A DNA stretch of 64,000 bases from Pseudomicrostroma phylloplanum (Eukaryota > Basidiomycota > Exobasidiomycetes > Microstromatales), in assembly GCA_039545275.1 (NCBI GenBank), contig BCHS01000001.1:255579-319578 (forward strand), written 5' to 3'. This document shows, piece after piece, positions 1 through 11,000 of the stretch. How positions within the stretch are numbered: position 1 is the stretch's first letter; the number at the start of each line of letters is the position of its first letter. A program made the position numbers and the translations under genes. The notes under the pieces are model-generated. The model made no database searches, was not told the DNA's origin, and saw only the letters and a program-made list of their open reading frames with translations.

Positions 1-24
1 GACTCCCTCTCTTTCCTACCACAG

Positions 25-1449
25 TACTGGGGTAAACGCGACACATCCCTCATCCTCCCCACCAACGACTCCCTCTCCGTCACTCTCGACCAAGATCACC
101 TCCGCTCAGTGACAACCGCCCGCGCTGATCCTTCCTTCAGCTCACCACCCGAGCGGTTATGGCTGAATGGCGTGGAAGAGGAGATCAAGTCGCAGGGGAG
201 GATGAGGACTTGTATCGATGAGATGAGGAAGTTGAGGAAGGGATTGGAGGACAAGGATGATAAGCTGCCAAAGGTGAGTAGGCGAGATGAGTTGTGCAAG
301 AAAGCCCTTGAGATCGTGTAGTATGCTCACACATCTCGCCGCTCCCCTGCTGCTGTAGCTGTCGACGTATGGACTCCGCATCTGCTCGGAAAACAATTTC
401 CCCACCGCCGCTGGTCTCGCTTCGTCTGCTTCTGGATTTGCTGCCCTCATCTACACCCTCGCATCCCTCTACGAGCTGCAGCCCGCCGTCTCCACCTCTC
501 ACCTGTCGAGGATAGCCCGCCAAGGCTCGGGATCCGCCTGCCGCTCCCTCTTCGGCGGCTTCGTCGCCTGGCAAGGCGGTGAGACGACAGATGGTTCAGA
601 CTCGTTGGCCGTAGAGGTAGCGCCCAAGGAGCACTGGAGCGAACTGCAGGCCCTCATCTGCGTCGTCTCCGATGCCAAGAAGGGCACTCCCTCCACTGCC
701 GGAATGCAGAGGACCGTAGCCACCTCGCCCCTCTTGCAGCACCGCATCCGCGAAGTCGTCCCTGCGAGGATGAAGGACATCTCCCAGGCCATCCAATCGC
801 GAGACTTTAACCGCTTCGCAGAAATCACCATGGCCGACTCGAACAACTTCCATGCCACGTGCCTCGATACCTCTCCACCCATCTTCTACATGAACGACGT
901 ATCGCGCGCCATTGTCCAGCTCGTGGAAGAGGTGAACCGAGCTAGTGAGGAGGCGGGCAAGGGAAAGATTGTCGCGTACACATACGACGCGGGACCGAAT
1001 GCAGTACTGTATGCGCCAAAGGAGAATGTTGCCCTGGTGTTGGGACTGATCAGGCACTACTTCCCCAATGCCGACTTTGACGACACCGTAAGTACTACAG
1101 CGCATCGAGGAGAAAGACAAGAGTGCAGAAAGTCTCAGATCCTGACACCTTGCCATCTTCGCACACGCGCCAGTTCAACCTCCTCTCCGCAGGCGCAAAC
1201 GCCTCACACCGCGGCAGCGCCCAAGCCCCCGCCCCTTTGCCCACGCAGGAGCAAGGTCTCCCCGCCGGGTTCAACAGCGCCGTCATCCCCGTGCACGAGG
1301 CGGGCGCGGTGCGTCGTCTTATCCACACGCAGGTAGGGGATGGACCTAGGTTGCTTGCTCGTGGCGGAGCGGGAGGGGATGCGGAGGAGGTAGGACTGCT
1401 GAATGCGCAGGGAGAGCCAAAGAGGTTGCAGAGGAGCAAGAGGGCATGA
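25..1449 (+). CDS. MVD1: diphosphomevalonate decarboxylase, 5' end outside the window
   Basis: This enzyme decarboxylates mevalonate-5-diphosphate to isopentenyl diphosphate with ATP, the last mevalonate step before isoprenoids and ergosterol (ERG19/MVD1 in yeast). Exons as read: 25-273, 359-1087 and 1174-1449, all joined in phase 0. The first visible residues are YWGKRD, the conserved start of the family after about 18 residues, so only a short 5' exon is missing; an AG acceptor sits at 23-24. The GHMP-kinase ATP loop PTAAGLASSASG follows the first visible intron. The catalytic-Asp segment YDAGPNAV lies near the end of the middle exon. The C-terminus has the expected TQVGDGP segment. 417 residues are visible against about 400 for the family. 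It is convergent with the EH-domain gene. Identity is secure from motifs; the true start cannot be seen. Confidence 0.95.
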
Positions 1450-1698
1450 GTGAGGGAAAGAGGGAGTGGGGCACAAGGTGAGCAAACCCTCGTTAGGTCA
1501 CTTCAGTCAGAAGCCCTACGTGGCCCTGCTTCAGCACAGTCATTATAGTCATGAAGCCAAGAATGGTATTCCAATTGATTGTCCAAAGGAGTGCACAGAA
1601 TGCTCAAACGTTAGAACATGCGGGGGTTGGGGGTTGGTATCACACGACGGGACGGACGACAATGCTACATGACTGTGTTACTCTTGAATGCTCGAATC
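1450..1698. other. convergent intergenic spacer
   Basis: This short spacer lies between the stops of the decarboxylase gene (+) and the EH-domain gene (-). It must hold both 3' ends. I see no further gene in it. Confidence 0.6.
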
Positions 1699-4600
1699 TC
1701 ATTCGCCTCCTGCATGCGTAGGAGCCGGACCGGGTGCAAGTGGGGGCATTCTCCTCCTCCCTCCTACTGCCCCTCCTGTTGGACCAACATCACCTCCATG
1801 TCCAGATCCAGATCCATACCCGTGCCCGTGCCCAGCGGAATACGAGTGAGGCGGAGCGTACGCCCTTGATCCTCCTCCTGTGCCCAAACCCGCACCCGTA
1901 GCCGCAGGCGAAACACCGCCAGCACCACCGCCAGCAGCGCCCGTACCAGCGTTTGTGCTTGCGCCCGCACTCATACTCGCCCGCACCAGCTTCCTCTGCG
2001 CCCTTCCCTCGGCGCGGTACGCCAGCTCAGCGTCAATGGCGGCGAGTGCGCGTACAAAGGCTTCCTTGCTTGGGCTTGGGCCTGCATTGACAGAAGAAGC
2101 CGAGGAAGTGATGGGTCCTTTGTCCTTCTTGGGTACGCTCCCACTCCCGCCCCCAGACCCAGAGCCAGAGGCAGAGGCAGAGCCACTAGTCTTTGCTGCC
2201 TCGTGCTGCGCAGCAAATGCCCCTCCTAGACTCATGCCCGCACCTGCACTCGCACCCAGTGATGGTAGGGGCGATGCCTCAGGAGACGTAGGGCTGAGCA
2301 CCGCCTCACAGTCCCTATCCCACGCCAGTGCCGCGAGCCAGATCTGGCTCAGCACGACTTCCGGCAGTCGGGACTTGCGCCAGAGTTTGCCTACTCGACG
2401 TGCAGGGAGACGCACGCTAGAGGAGGGAGTGGTGATGCTGAGTGGTACGGAGGGTTTGCGAGAGGTGCGCGAGAGGTGGGGTCGTGGATGCAGAGGGGTG
2501 GAGGAGGGTGGGGAGGTGGATTCGAAGCGGCTGGCGAGGGAGGCGACTCCCCCTCCTCCTCCTGTCTTGCTCTTTCTGATGGTACTCTCCACGTCCACTC
2601 CTGATGAGCCAGTCTCCCCGTCCTTCTTCGCACTCTTTCTCTGCTTTCTCCGCTCCATCCGCTGCACCTCGCGCTCCCACACATCCTCATACCGCTTGCG
2701 AGCAGCCTCGTCTGTGGGCGCTAGACTCCTTGCCGGTTTGAATCGTGCAGCCCCACCACTCGCTGCCGCCGCGGCCCTTTTCCCGTGCAGAGAGGCTTGC
2801 GAGCTGCGGTAGGCGAGGGTGCCATGGAAGGTATCCCTTGCGATGGGCGCACTAATCGCTGCTGTGGGCGTCAGGTGATAGGCTTCGCCGTTTGCAGCGC
2901 CATGAGCTTGCCCGTGAACACGACCGTCGTAGGCATTTTGAGCTTTCAGCTCGCCCAGTGGACCCTCACTCGAAGAGCGCAGACGAGAACGAGAGGGAGG
3001 AGGCTGGATGGCCGCCAGCCCTGTGCTACTGCTCGAGGGTCCAGAGCCTGAGGATCGGGGCAATGCATCGGGTCCTGGTCCTGTTGAGCGGCTGGAGCGC
3101 TGCGTGAACTTGGACGCCGCTGCGAGCTTCGGTGACTGTGCAGGGGAAGACGTGACGGATGCTGCAGGAGAATTGCCCGTCGAATGACGGGGACCCGCTG
3201 CTCCTGACTGTCGTGGTGGGATAGCAGGAGCCTGGCCTGACGAAGGTAGAGACGTAGAAGGCATAGACGGAGGAGGTGGGACTTTGCTGGCTACGACGCC
3301 TCCCGCGCTGGAAGACGATAGCATCAGGCCGCTACCGCTGCCCGCTCGCTGCTTGTATGGAAGGTAGGGGAGGCCTGTCGAGGAGGACTGGCCTGCAGTT
3401 CCTGCGCGGGGAGGTAGACTTGGGGCTTGCCCCCTGTGATGTTGCGGCCTGCCCTCCGCTACTTCCCTCCCCTCGGATGAGGATGCTGTGCTGTCAATGC
3501 TGTGTTTTCTCCTGGGCTCGTAGAGCGACAAGTATGGAGCCTTTGCCATCGAAAAGGTCCCTTCCGGATGCTTCTCCGGGCTCGGAGTGGGAGGCTGTAC
3601 ACCTACTCTCACCCGGTGCTGAACACTTAACAGATCTGCAGCTTCCGGGAGTCCAACTTGAGGCGATGACGGCACAGACCGTGAATTGGACGCTCTTGAG
3701 GCGGGCCGCGATGCCACAGGACTCGTCGTTGGTCTCAATGTAGGATGCAGGATAAGGCCATAATTCCCGTCACCCCTCTCTCTGCCTGCGACCTCGTTGT
3801 CATCGTCGTCCAAGGGGTTGAGGGACCGGACTGACGGCGAAGGCAGTGGTGACTCGGTGGTCGACCGATTCCTCCTCATGGCATATGCAGGAGCAGCCGT
3901 CGAGTGCGCATCGCTGATCTGGGACAAGCTCCCTGAGGAGCGTTTGTGCAGACCACGGGTGGAAGCACTGTTGCTCCTAGGAGGAAGAGCTGGCGAAGCT
4001 CGACCCCCAGCACTACCAGCGCCTGAGGAGGAGCCCGTGATATCGCTGGGCATAAAGACGCCCAAAGAAGAGGAAGATCCGTTTGCCATGCTGCCTCCAG
4101 GTACACCAGACGGCGGCAGAGGGACCTTTCCTGAAACCCCAGCCACCCCGCTGCTTCTCTCCCGAGCTTTAGCAATGGACGACGTAGTGAGATCGTTGAG
4201 GCTGGTTCCGCTTCCTACCCTCTTCACACTGCCTGCCTCGGCTAGTGCATCGAAGTGAGTCGAATGAGAAGACGACGGGCCGACAGTATGGGAGAGTCCA
4301 GTACTGCCCCCTTTGTAAGCGGCAGAGAACGGTGACAGAGCCACGCCGGGGCTCGTGCCTAGCGATCTGCCATTGGAAGAGGGAAGAGGCAAGCTCGAAG
4401 ATGACGTCGAGGCCGCGCCACCTAGACGTGTCCCAAGGGAGCGAGAAGAGAGTGGTGAGAGGACGCCGAACTCAGATGGAGAATCCGAGCCACCAGCGTT
4501 CGTCCCCGAAAAGGAAGGAACGGAGCGCAGAGAGGGTGAGGAAGAGGTTGTGCCAGGGGTGAGATCGTCTCTGCTCCGGGGGGTGACATTAACGCGGCTG

Positions 4601-5154
4601 ATGATGTCCTGCGTTGTTACACTCGGCCTCGCTGGCGATCCATGGCTTATATTGACAGGCGGTGGTGGTACACTACCATTGGCGCTCTGGACTGTCGAGG
4701 TATCCGGTCTTGTATAGACCAACTTGCGGGGAGGGGGTGGAGGCGGTGCTGCAGCTGTATCCGACCTCTTCTCAAAAGCTGCGACTCGAGCTCTGATATC
4801 AACCGGTTGCTGCTCTTGCTCCTCCCCCTCATCCTGGCCGTTCTGCTTTGATAGATCGCTCTGATCCAGCGCAGCGGTCATATCTGCCGCGAAGGATCCC
4901 TTCCCAAGGGCTGCTGCACACGAGGGCAGCCGAGGCCCCGGAGATGTAGGATAGAGTGGATTGCAGTCTGTGTGGAGTCGGCGTGATGGGGTGAGCGGGT
5001 CCGATAGTCCTGATTGCGATGGCGTCGAGATGAGAGGACAGCTTCCGGAGCGGCTGAACTTGTAGAGACCCGGACTAGGTCGTGCAGGGAGGGGCGGAGG
5101 AGGCGGACGTGCCTGGCTTGCCGAGTATGTGTCTGTGACATGGCGGCGGGTCAT
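1699..5154 (-). CDS. Irs4/Tax4-like EH-domain protein
   Basis: An intronless gene of 1151 codons. Residues 1-800 are low-complexity and Ser/Pro-rich, with poly-Pro runs (RPPPPPLPARPSP near the start, APPPPPPPRKL near residue 140), as expected for a scaffold. The C-terminal third carries the features of fungal Irs4/Tax4 proteins: RYEDVWERE near residue 820, then GKLWRKSRLPEVVLSQIW near 920, the core of an EH (Eps15-homology) domain, and a last helix KEAFVRALAAIDAEL near 1030. In yeast, Irs4 and Tax4 bind the phosphoinositide 5-phosphatase Inp51 and affect PI(4,5)P2, the cell wall and autophagy; that role is inferred here. The EH domain is unusual because about 75 Gly/Ser/Ala-rich residues split it between the EF-hand-like loop and the last helix. 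The ATG at 5154 is the first in frame. The gene lies downstream of the acetyltransferase gene on the same strand. Confidence 0.72.
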   Translation of the reverse strand: MTRRHVTDTYSASQARPPPPPLPARPSPGLYKFSRSGSCPLISTPSQSGLSDPLTPSRRLHTDCNPLYPTSPGPRLPSCAAALGKGSFAADMTAALDQSDLSKQNGQDEGEEQEQQPVDIRARVAAFEKRSDTAAAPPPPPPRKLVYTRPDTSTVQSANGSVPPPPVNISHGSPARPSVTTQDIISRVNVTPRSRDDLTPGTTSSSPSLRSVPSFSGTNAGGSDSPSEFGVLSPLSSRSLGTRLGGAASTSSSSLPLPSSNGRSLGTSPGVALSPFSAAYKGGSTGLSHTVGPSSSHSTHFDALAEAGSVKRVGSGTSLNDLTTSSIAKARERSSGVAGVSGKVPLPPSGVPGGSMANGSSSSLGVFMPSDITGSSSGAGSAGGRASPALPPRSNSASTRGLHKRSSGSLSQISDAHSTAAPAYAMRRNRSTTESPLPSPSVRSLNPLDDDDNEVAGRERGDGNYGLILHPTLRPTTSPVASRPASRASNSRSVPSSPQVGLPEAADLLSVQHRVRVGVQPPTPSPEKHPEGTFSMAKAPYLSLYEPRRKHSIDSTASSSEGREVAEGRPQHHRGQAPSLPPRAGTAGQSSSTGLPYLPYKQRAGSGSGLMLSSSSAGGVVASKVPPPPSMPSTSLPSSGQAPAIPPRQSGAAGPRHSTGNSPAASVTSSPAQSPKLAAASKFTQRSSRSTGPGPDALPRSSGSGPSSSSTGLAAIQPPPSRSRLRSSSEGPLGELKAQNAYDGRVHGQAHGAANGEAYHLTPTAAISAPIARDTFHGTLAYRSSQASLHGKRAAAAASGGAARFKPARSLAPTDEAARKRYEDVWEREVQRMERRKQRKSAKKDGETGSSGVDVESTIRKSKTGGGGGVASLASRFESTSPPSSTPLHPRPHLSRTSRKPSVPLSITTPSSSVRLPARRVGKLWRKSRLPEVVLSQIWLAALAWDRDCEAVLSPTSPEASPLPSLGASAGAGMSLGGAFAAQHEAAKTSGSASASGSGSGGGSGSVPKKDKGPITSSASSVNAGPSPSKEAFVRALAAIDAELAYRAEGRAQRKLVRASMSAGASTNAGTGAAGGGAGGVSPAATGAGLGTGGGSRAYAPPHSYSAGHGHGYGSGSGHGGDVGPTGGAVGGRRRMPPLAPGPAPTHAGGE

Positions 5155-5851
5155 GGAAAGGGGGCAGCATAGGGAGTGGTGTCGTAGAGGAGTGGAAGGT
5201 GGGGCAGGTGATGGTTAGAAGGACGAACGACAACAGCTAAGTACACGACCTCTTGTCTTCTCACCAAGATGCGGGGGCGGCCAGAGGGTTGCTGTGTTGC
5301 TGCCACCTCGGCCAGGAACAAGGGCGGCAGCAATCAAGTCTGCTAGGCGGCACCGAATCCGCTCACACACCAGCTTCCATACGCCAGAGCAGAGGATGCA
5401 AGGAGGGGGGACAGAGGGGCGGAGAGCAGGACGAGTCTGTCGGCAAAGAGGAGAGAAGAGAGCAACGGCGGAGGTTGCCGAGGCTGTACGGAGAGAGGGC
5501 TGTCTAGGCTGACTGTACCGAGGCAGGAGGGAGGACGAGGCTGTGAGAGCGGTGCACCCAGCCACCCGCACCACTGCACACACCCATGTCGCCCAACCCC
5601 GCCTTGTCTGTCTGTTCTGTCCAGCCGGGGCTCCGTCGTCCGCCACGCGCCCCTTTCCGTCCAAGGACAAAGCACACGACAGCCTACGGGGCGGCACAGC
5701 GACGGCACAAAGTGCATGCATCAGACAGCAAAGAGGGATCATTTGTGAGATCAGACGACGGTATACAGTGACTGATGCGACCAGCGAGTCTGACTAGACA
5801 TTTGGTAGTTGCAGGATTGTATCACGCTATCCCGCTTAGCCTCACTACCTT
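5155..5851. other. upstream region of the EH-domain gene
   Basis: About 700 bp between the acetyltransferase 3' end and the EH-domain start, both on the minus strand. The ORFs here are short and overlap on both strands with no recognisable protein. It presumably holds the EH-gene promoter and the acetyltransferase terminator. No specific motif was identified. Confidence 0.5.
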
Positions 5852-7601
5852 TTACACCCAGACTCTAACGCCGACCCAGCTGTGCCGCCCAGTCACTTCA
5901 AAGCCACAACGATGATAGAAGGCCACTGCGCCCTGATTGTCCATCTCGCTCTCTGCCACCACTGGCCAGAGGCTGGTACCTGCTCCCGATGCAGAAGCAG
6001 GAGGTCCAATGTCCAGAAGACTAAGCGCTCGGCGTTGCTGCCTTGCAATCTGTGGGCTCAGTAGTGCTACGAGCATGCGGCCGATGCCCACGCGAGGTGG
6101 GGCAGGGGAGCTATCACCGTTCGTTGCTGTCGATGCTGTCGATGCTGTCGATGTTTTCCTCGTCGCCTCAGGTGCTGTGCCCAGCCGCCGGTAGGCTTCC
6201 GTCACGTGAAGAGAGGCAAGACTGGCATCCTCGTGCGTGTACACCCAGCCTGCTACCGAGCCACGCCCTTGGACTTTGGCGTACTCGGTCGAAGGAGCAG
6301 CCGTGACCTTTCCTGTCTCCGGCGGTAGGACCTGGTCGGAAGGTCCAGTCTGGTCCCTGATCAGACGGGAGAGGAAGGGCTTACGAAGGATATGTGAGGC
6401 GGGGAAAGCGAGCTTGTTGGACGAGTGGACCTGATGTGAAGCGGAGGAAAGGGGTCAGTGAGGTTTGCTCCACCCTACTAGCGTTTCAAGAGCTGCACTG
6501 GTCACTCACCAACTGAGCGCTCTGCTCGTTCAAGCGCTCAACTTCCCATCTCTCTCCTCCCTGCGTCCGCCGAATCCACTTCTCCTCCTCCTGATGCACA
6601 TCGTCATCATTGCCAGACCATCTTCCATCCTGGAAAGTATAGCAATTGTTCTGCCAGTCCACCTGTACCCTACCCTGGCCGAGCAGACCTGCGGCTTGGT
6701 CCCGCTGGGAGATGAGCAAGAGGGCTTTACGTTCCACTTGCCCGATGGCAAAGGCGATCAGTGGAGTCTCTCCCGGCTCCGCTTTCCACGGTCGCCCATC
6801 GAGTACTGCAGGAGCAGGCGAAACAGGCTCGCCCATGTGCTGCACCACTCTCTGCCTGAGCTCCAGCAGAGCCTTGGGAAACCACACCTTGAGGACAAAG
6901 CGCATCATCTGAACATGACCCTCTCCCGCTTCGAGCTGCGCAGGAACAAGCCAAGCAGGATCTCCGCACTTGTGCAGTTGAGCTTGGAGGAGAGCTTCGC
7001 TGTTGAGCCAGATGGATAGGTCTGGCCGGGTGAGGTAGGTACGGGCATCTCCTGCTGTCCGGACGCAGGGAGACTTGAGGATGCAGAGACCCCACAGGCC
7101 CTCCTTTCCTTGCGGACCGTCCAAGTGAGAGGGAGTGACATACGTGCGCTGCTGAGCGCTCGCGTTGCTTCGAGCACAAGGGAGGAGCACCTCCTCCGGT
7201 ACCTCACCAAACGCGCCCACCCTCACGCCGGGCTGCCACAGCCGGAGGATCTCCCACCACTTTCCCTCCGACTCTGTAACTCCCGCCTCACCTCCACCTC
7301 CTCGGCTTTTCCGCCCCTGCTCTACCTCCTCGAGTGCCTGTCCCGGCTCCTCCTTTGAGGTCAAACCCGAGAGGAGTGTGTTCCTCACGTGTGTTGCGCT
7401 GGGTAGGTAAGGAGTGCGGGAGAGGAGAGCGATCAGAGCTCGATAGTCGATCTGGGTTGCATCGTAGCAGGGGTACGAGGGAGGCTTGCCATTGTGCGCA
7501 GCTTTATCCGAGGAAGAAGAGGTGGAGGAGGAGGATGGTAGATTGAAGCTAGAGGAGAGCCCTTCCGAGGGGTGACCATTGATGAGAGGCTCCTTCCCCA
7601 T
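5852..7601 (-). CDS. GNAT-fold N-acetyltransferase domain protein
   Basis: Two exons, 7601-6510 and 6430-5852, joined in phase 0 across a 79-nt intron with a GTGAGT donor; 556 residues. The ATG at 7601 (MGKEPLING) is used because the longer open frame to 7709 begins at TTG. The C-terminal 120 residues look like a GNAT acyltransferase: a strand reading VAGWVYTHEDASLASLHV, the acetyl-CoA loop (YRRLG, then GIGRMLVALL), and a late motif NQGAVAFYHRCGFEV typical of the GNAT C-terminus. The N-terminal 400 residues resemble no family I can name, apart from a Ser-rich stretch near residue 20. The substrate is unknown. The acetyl-CoA loop is interrupted by about 29 low-complexity residues with an STA repeat, so activity is uncertain. 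The domain call is fairly sure; function is open. Confidence 0.68.
6125..6151 (-). repeat. three perfect 9-bp tandem units in the acetyltransferase gene
   Basis: The unit TGCTGTCGA (plus strand) occurs three times without change. On the coding strand it yields repeated Ser-Thr-Ala. It lies inside the low-complexity insert that divides the acetyl-CoA-binding motif, so it probably grew by slippage in frame. Confidence 0.9.
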
Positions 7602-8047
7602 GACCTTGGTTTGCACTGGAAAAGGCGGGAGTGGAAGAAGGACCGGAGCAAAGTGGTGCGTGTGCCTGCAGAAGTGGACCGTGCGGCTCCTGGAGTCGAG
7701 CGAGAGCAAAAGGCACGCACGCAGTCAGGCTCAGTTCCTCTCCTTCGGCTCACCCTCTACGAGGCTGGCTAGCGAGGGATGTCGCAAGGTCAACTTAGTG
7801 AGCGGCAGTTAGTAGGCAAACGAGGATCAGGGCAGGCAGACGTCTAGGAGAATTAAACACGATAACATTGAGACAAGAAAAGGGGCGATGAGTCAAGAAG
7901 AGAAAAAGACGCACGAAGCAAAAATGGAGAGGACCCTACTGGTCAAACATCGCCAAGCACAGGAAAGCAAGCCTTCAGAATCAATCAGAGATTAAGGTTC
8001 GGTATCGGGTAAAAAAACCTCAGCTCAGCGGCACTTGCACATGCCTT
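7602..8047. other. intergenic region, acetyltransferase promoter
   Basis: About 450 bp between the stop of the Sec14-TTC39 fusion gene and the acetyltransferase start, both on the minus strand. An open frame continues from 7601 to 7709 but has no ATG. The A-rich stretch around 7850-8010 fits the 3' UTR of the fusion gene. Nothing else is recognised. Confidence 0.5.
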
Positions 8048-11000
8048 TCAACGTCTACGGCTACCTCCATAGTCCGTCGTCTCTCCTCCTGCAGCAGCAG
8101 GCACCTGTCCCACAGACCTCCTGCTGCTGGACTTGCTCATCTTGGAAGACTGCCTTCCAAGACTAGCGCCATTATCGATGGGCGGAGAGATTGCCGCGGG
8201 CCGCCCCTTGTGCGAAGAGGCAGAGGTGCGGCTGCTCCTTCCCGACTTGCTCGAGGCGCTCGTCAGACTCTGACGCGAGGCGCTCGACGACATCGAGGCG
8301 GACCTCGACGACAAGGACCCACCGATGGAGGAGCCGGCGACGGAAGTGCCCGACTCGGATCCATAGAAGGAGCTCGAGCGGTTGCCCTGGATGCGGAGCG
8401 TCTCAATGGCAGCATGTGACCGCACTTGGCACATGTTGCTCAACAGGTACGACGCCTTTGCGCTTCCCGTCAGACCACCCTTGCCCTTGGCCTCCAGAGG
8501 TTTGCCGCTGAGGACCTTCTGGAACTCCAGCTTGGCCTGATCGCCCTTGTTCATGGCGGCTAGCAGGCGTCCATACTCGTAGTGAGCAAAGTAGCACACG
8601 TACCGGTCCACATCGTCGACCTTGCTGGCCCACTTGAAGACCTTGGTGAAGGAGCCAATGGCATCCTGCTCCACGTCACTCAGAGCACCAATCGAGTCGT
8701 CGGTGGGCAGACGGACCAGGGTGTGAGGAGGTGGGTAGGCCACATGGGACAGAGCAGTACCTCGCAGGAAGTACGAGATACAGTAAGCACCGTAGTACTC
8801 GGTCTCACCACCAGGGTAGGTCTTGGGGTCGTGGTATGACTCGAGCTCGTCGATGAACTCATCGATGCGGGTCAGAGTCTGCTCAACCAAGAGGAAGATG
8901 GGCATCTGACCGATACAGTGCCACAAGTACGAGAACTCGAGACCTGGCAAGGGAAGCTTGTTGCCGTTGTTGATGTACTTCTTGGACTTGAGGACGGCGA
9001 ATCGCTCAAAGGGAATCTGTCGGCCGGCCACCTTCTTGACGAGCTTGGAAACGGTGCGCATGACCACGGCCGACTTGGCTCGGTCGTCCATGCCAGTCTC
9101 GTAGAGCATGACGGCTTTGGCGTACTGGTAGATGGCCTTGGACCAGTTCGACTCCCTAGAGAGGACATCGTAGCACTCGTGAGCTCGGCCGTAGTCGCAG
9201 GTGGAGAGGTAGGTGATGGACAGATCCCAGAAGCACATGTGGTGCAACTGCTTGTACTCTCGTTGAGACTCAATGGCGTTTCGGTAGTACTCGATGGCCT
9301 TCTCGGGAAGAGCCTGAGCAGCGTACAGACGAGCCGAGAAGTAGAGGAAGAAGATTCCGTTCGGGTAGCGGATCAAGTCCCAAGAGAGGATCTTGTCGGC
9401 GTATTCGAAGTCTACGTCGGTAACCGGAACGTAGGCCGAGATGACCAGGTGGTAGACCAGGATGGCAATGTCACACAGCGGGCGTCGAACACCCTCCTCT
9501 TCAGCAGAGATGGTTGGGAGTGGCTTGCTCTTCGACCATCCTCCAGCTCGGGCAAACATGTCGAGAGAGAATTTGCGGTCGCCGACAAATCCAAAGCCTT
9601 CCATGACCTTGAGAGCCTGCTTGGGCAAGAGAGACAAGACCAGCGAGCAGAGACCATTTCCGAGGTATACACCCGAGCGGAAGTCCTGGTCCACGGTGAA
9701 GTTGGCCCGGCGTCCTGCGATCTGAGCCTCCTCTGCTTCTCCGTCACAGTACTCTACAAATTCGAGCAGCTCTCGCATGGTGAAGTAAGCACTTCGAAGA
9801 CCCAGAGCCTGCTTGACAAAGGCAATTGTGTCGCCAGCATAGAAGATACCGAGAACACACTTGAGCAGCAAGGACTCAGCATAGACGAGGTCGGAATGCT
9901 GCTCGACCAAGCTCATGCGCTGGAAAGCCTTCTGCTTGCTGCCACCGAGGAGCTTGCCGAGGGTTCCCTTCTTCTTGCGGAGGAGGCCGGCAATGCTCAT
10001 CGAGTGCTTGCAGCACAGAATGGCGGTCTGGAAGTCAGTGGGCTCGAACGTCATGATTGCCTTGACAGTGTTGATCAGAGCCATACCTTCCGCCTTGTAC
10101 AGACGAGTTTCGGCGCCGTCGCGGCAGAGTTCCTCGGCTTCCCTCATGCGGGAGTTCAGGAAAAGGCTCATAGCCTCACGCACAGTGGCGAGATCTTCTC
10201 GGCAGTCGCTGTCACTGATCTTGACAGACGAAGCCGTGACACCCTTGGGGTTGACAAAGTCGAGGTCGACGTTGGTGTCAGGCGTGATGGAGTCGTCCGA
10301 ATAGTTGGAGGCACGCTCGTCGTCGGAATAGCCCTCTGGGTCTGCTTCCTCGTCGTAATCTTCTTCGTCTTCGGCAGGCTGAGGTGCACTTCGCGATCCC
10401 CTCCTACCATTCTGCTGAGGCTGAGGCTGTTCTTGCTGATCCTGACCCTGCTGACCACTGCCTGTGATGTAGCTGGCAGCACCGGCGGCGGCAGCACCTG
10501 CAGCAGCAGCAGCACCAGTGACAGCGCCAATAGCAGCACCGGTGTACGTCTGCTGCTGATCATCGCCATTGGCATTGCCATTGGCGCCCTTCTTCGACTT
10601 GGGTGGCGCCTCCTCTTCTTCCTCTTCTTCTTCCTCCTCTTCCTCCTCCTCCTCACTGGATTCAGAGGATTCAGAAGACGATTCTGGTTCCGGTTCCGGT
10701 TCCGGCTCCTTGTTCTTCTTGAGGGGGTTCTTGGCCATGACCTTGTTCTTGGTCTTGTTCTTGACTCCAGAAAGCACAGCCACAGCACCACCACCACCTC
10801 CGGCAGCAGCTCCACCTGCTGCAGCCTCCTTCTCCTTTTCAGAAGTCTTGCCGCTGGACTTGGCCTTGCTCTGCTTGGGCGCTCCTTTCTTCGCAGTCGG
10901 CTTCTTGCCACCCGAGCCAGAGCGCTCAGTACCGCAGAAACCGTACTTTCCTGCTGGAGTGTCCTCGAGGTTGTCCTCGTCATGATCTTCAAGCCACTTC

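Noticed and set aside
1880..2812. A 310-codon plus-strand frame over the EH-domain gene.
   Set aside because: It mirrors Ser/Pro-rich coding sequence on the other strand, and the minus-strand frame contains the EH motifs.
7602..7709. A longer N-terminus for the acetyltransferase (36 extra codons).
   Set aside because: The extension begins at TTG; the ATG at 7601 is the first true start.
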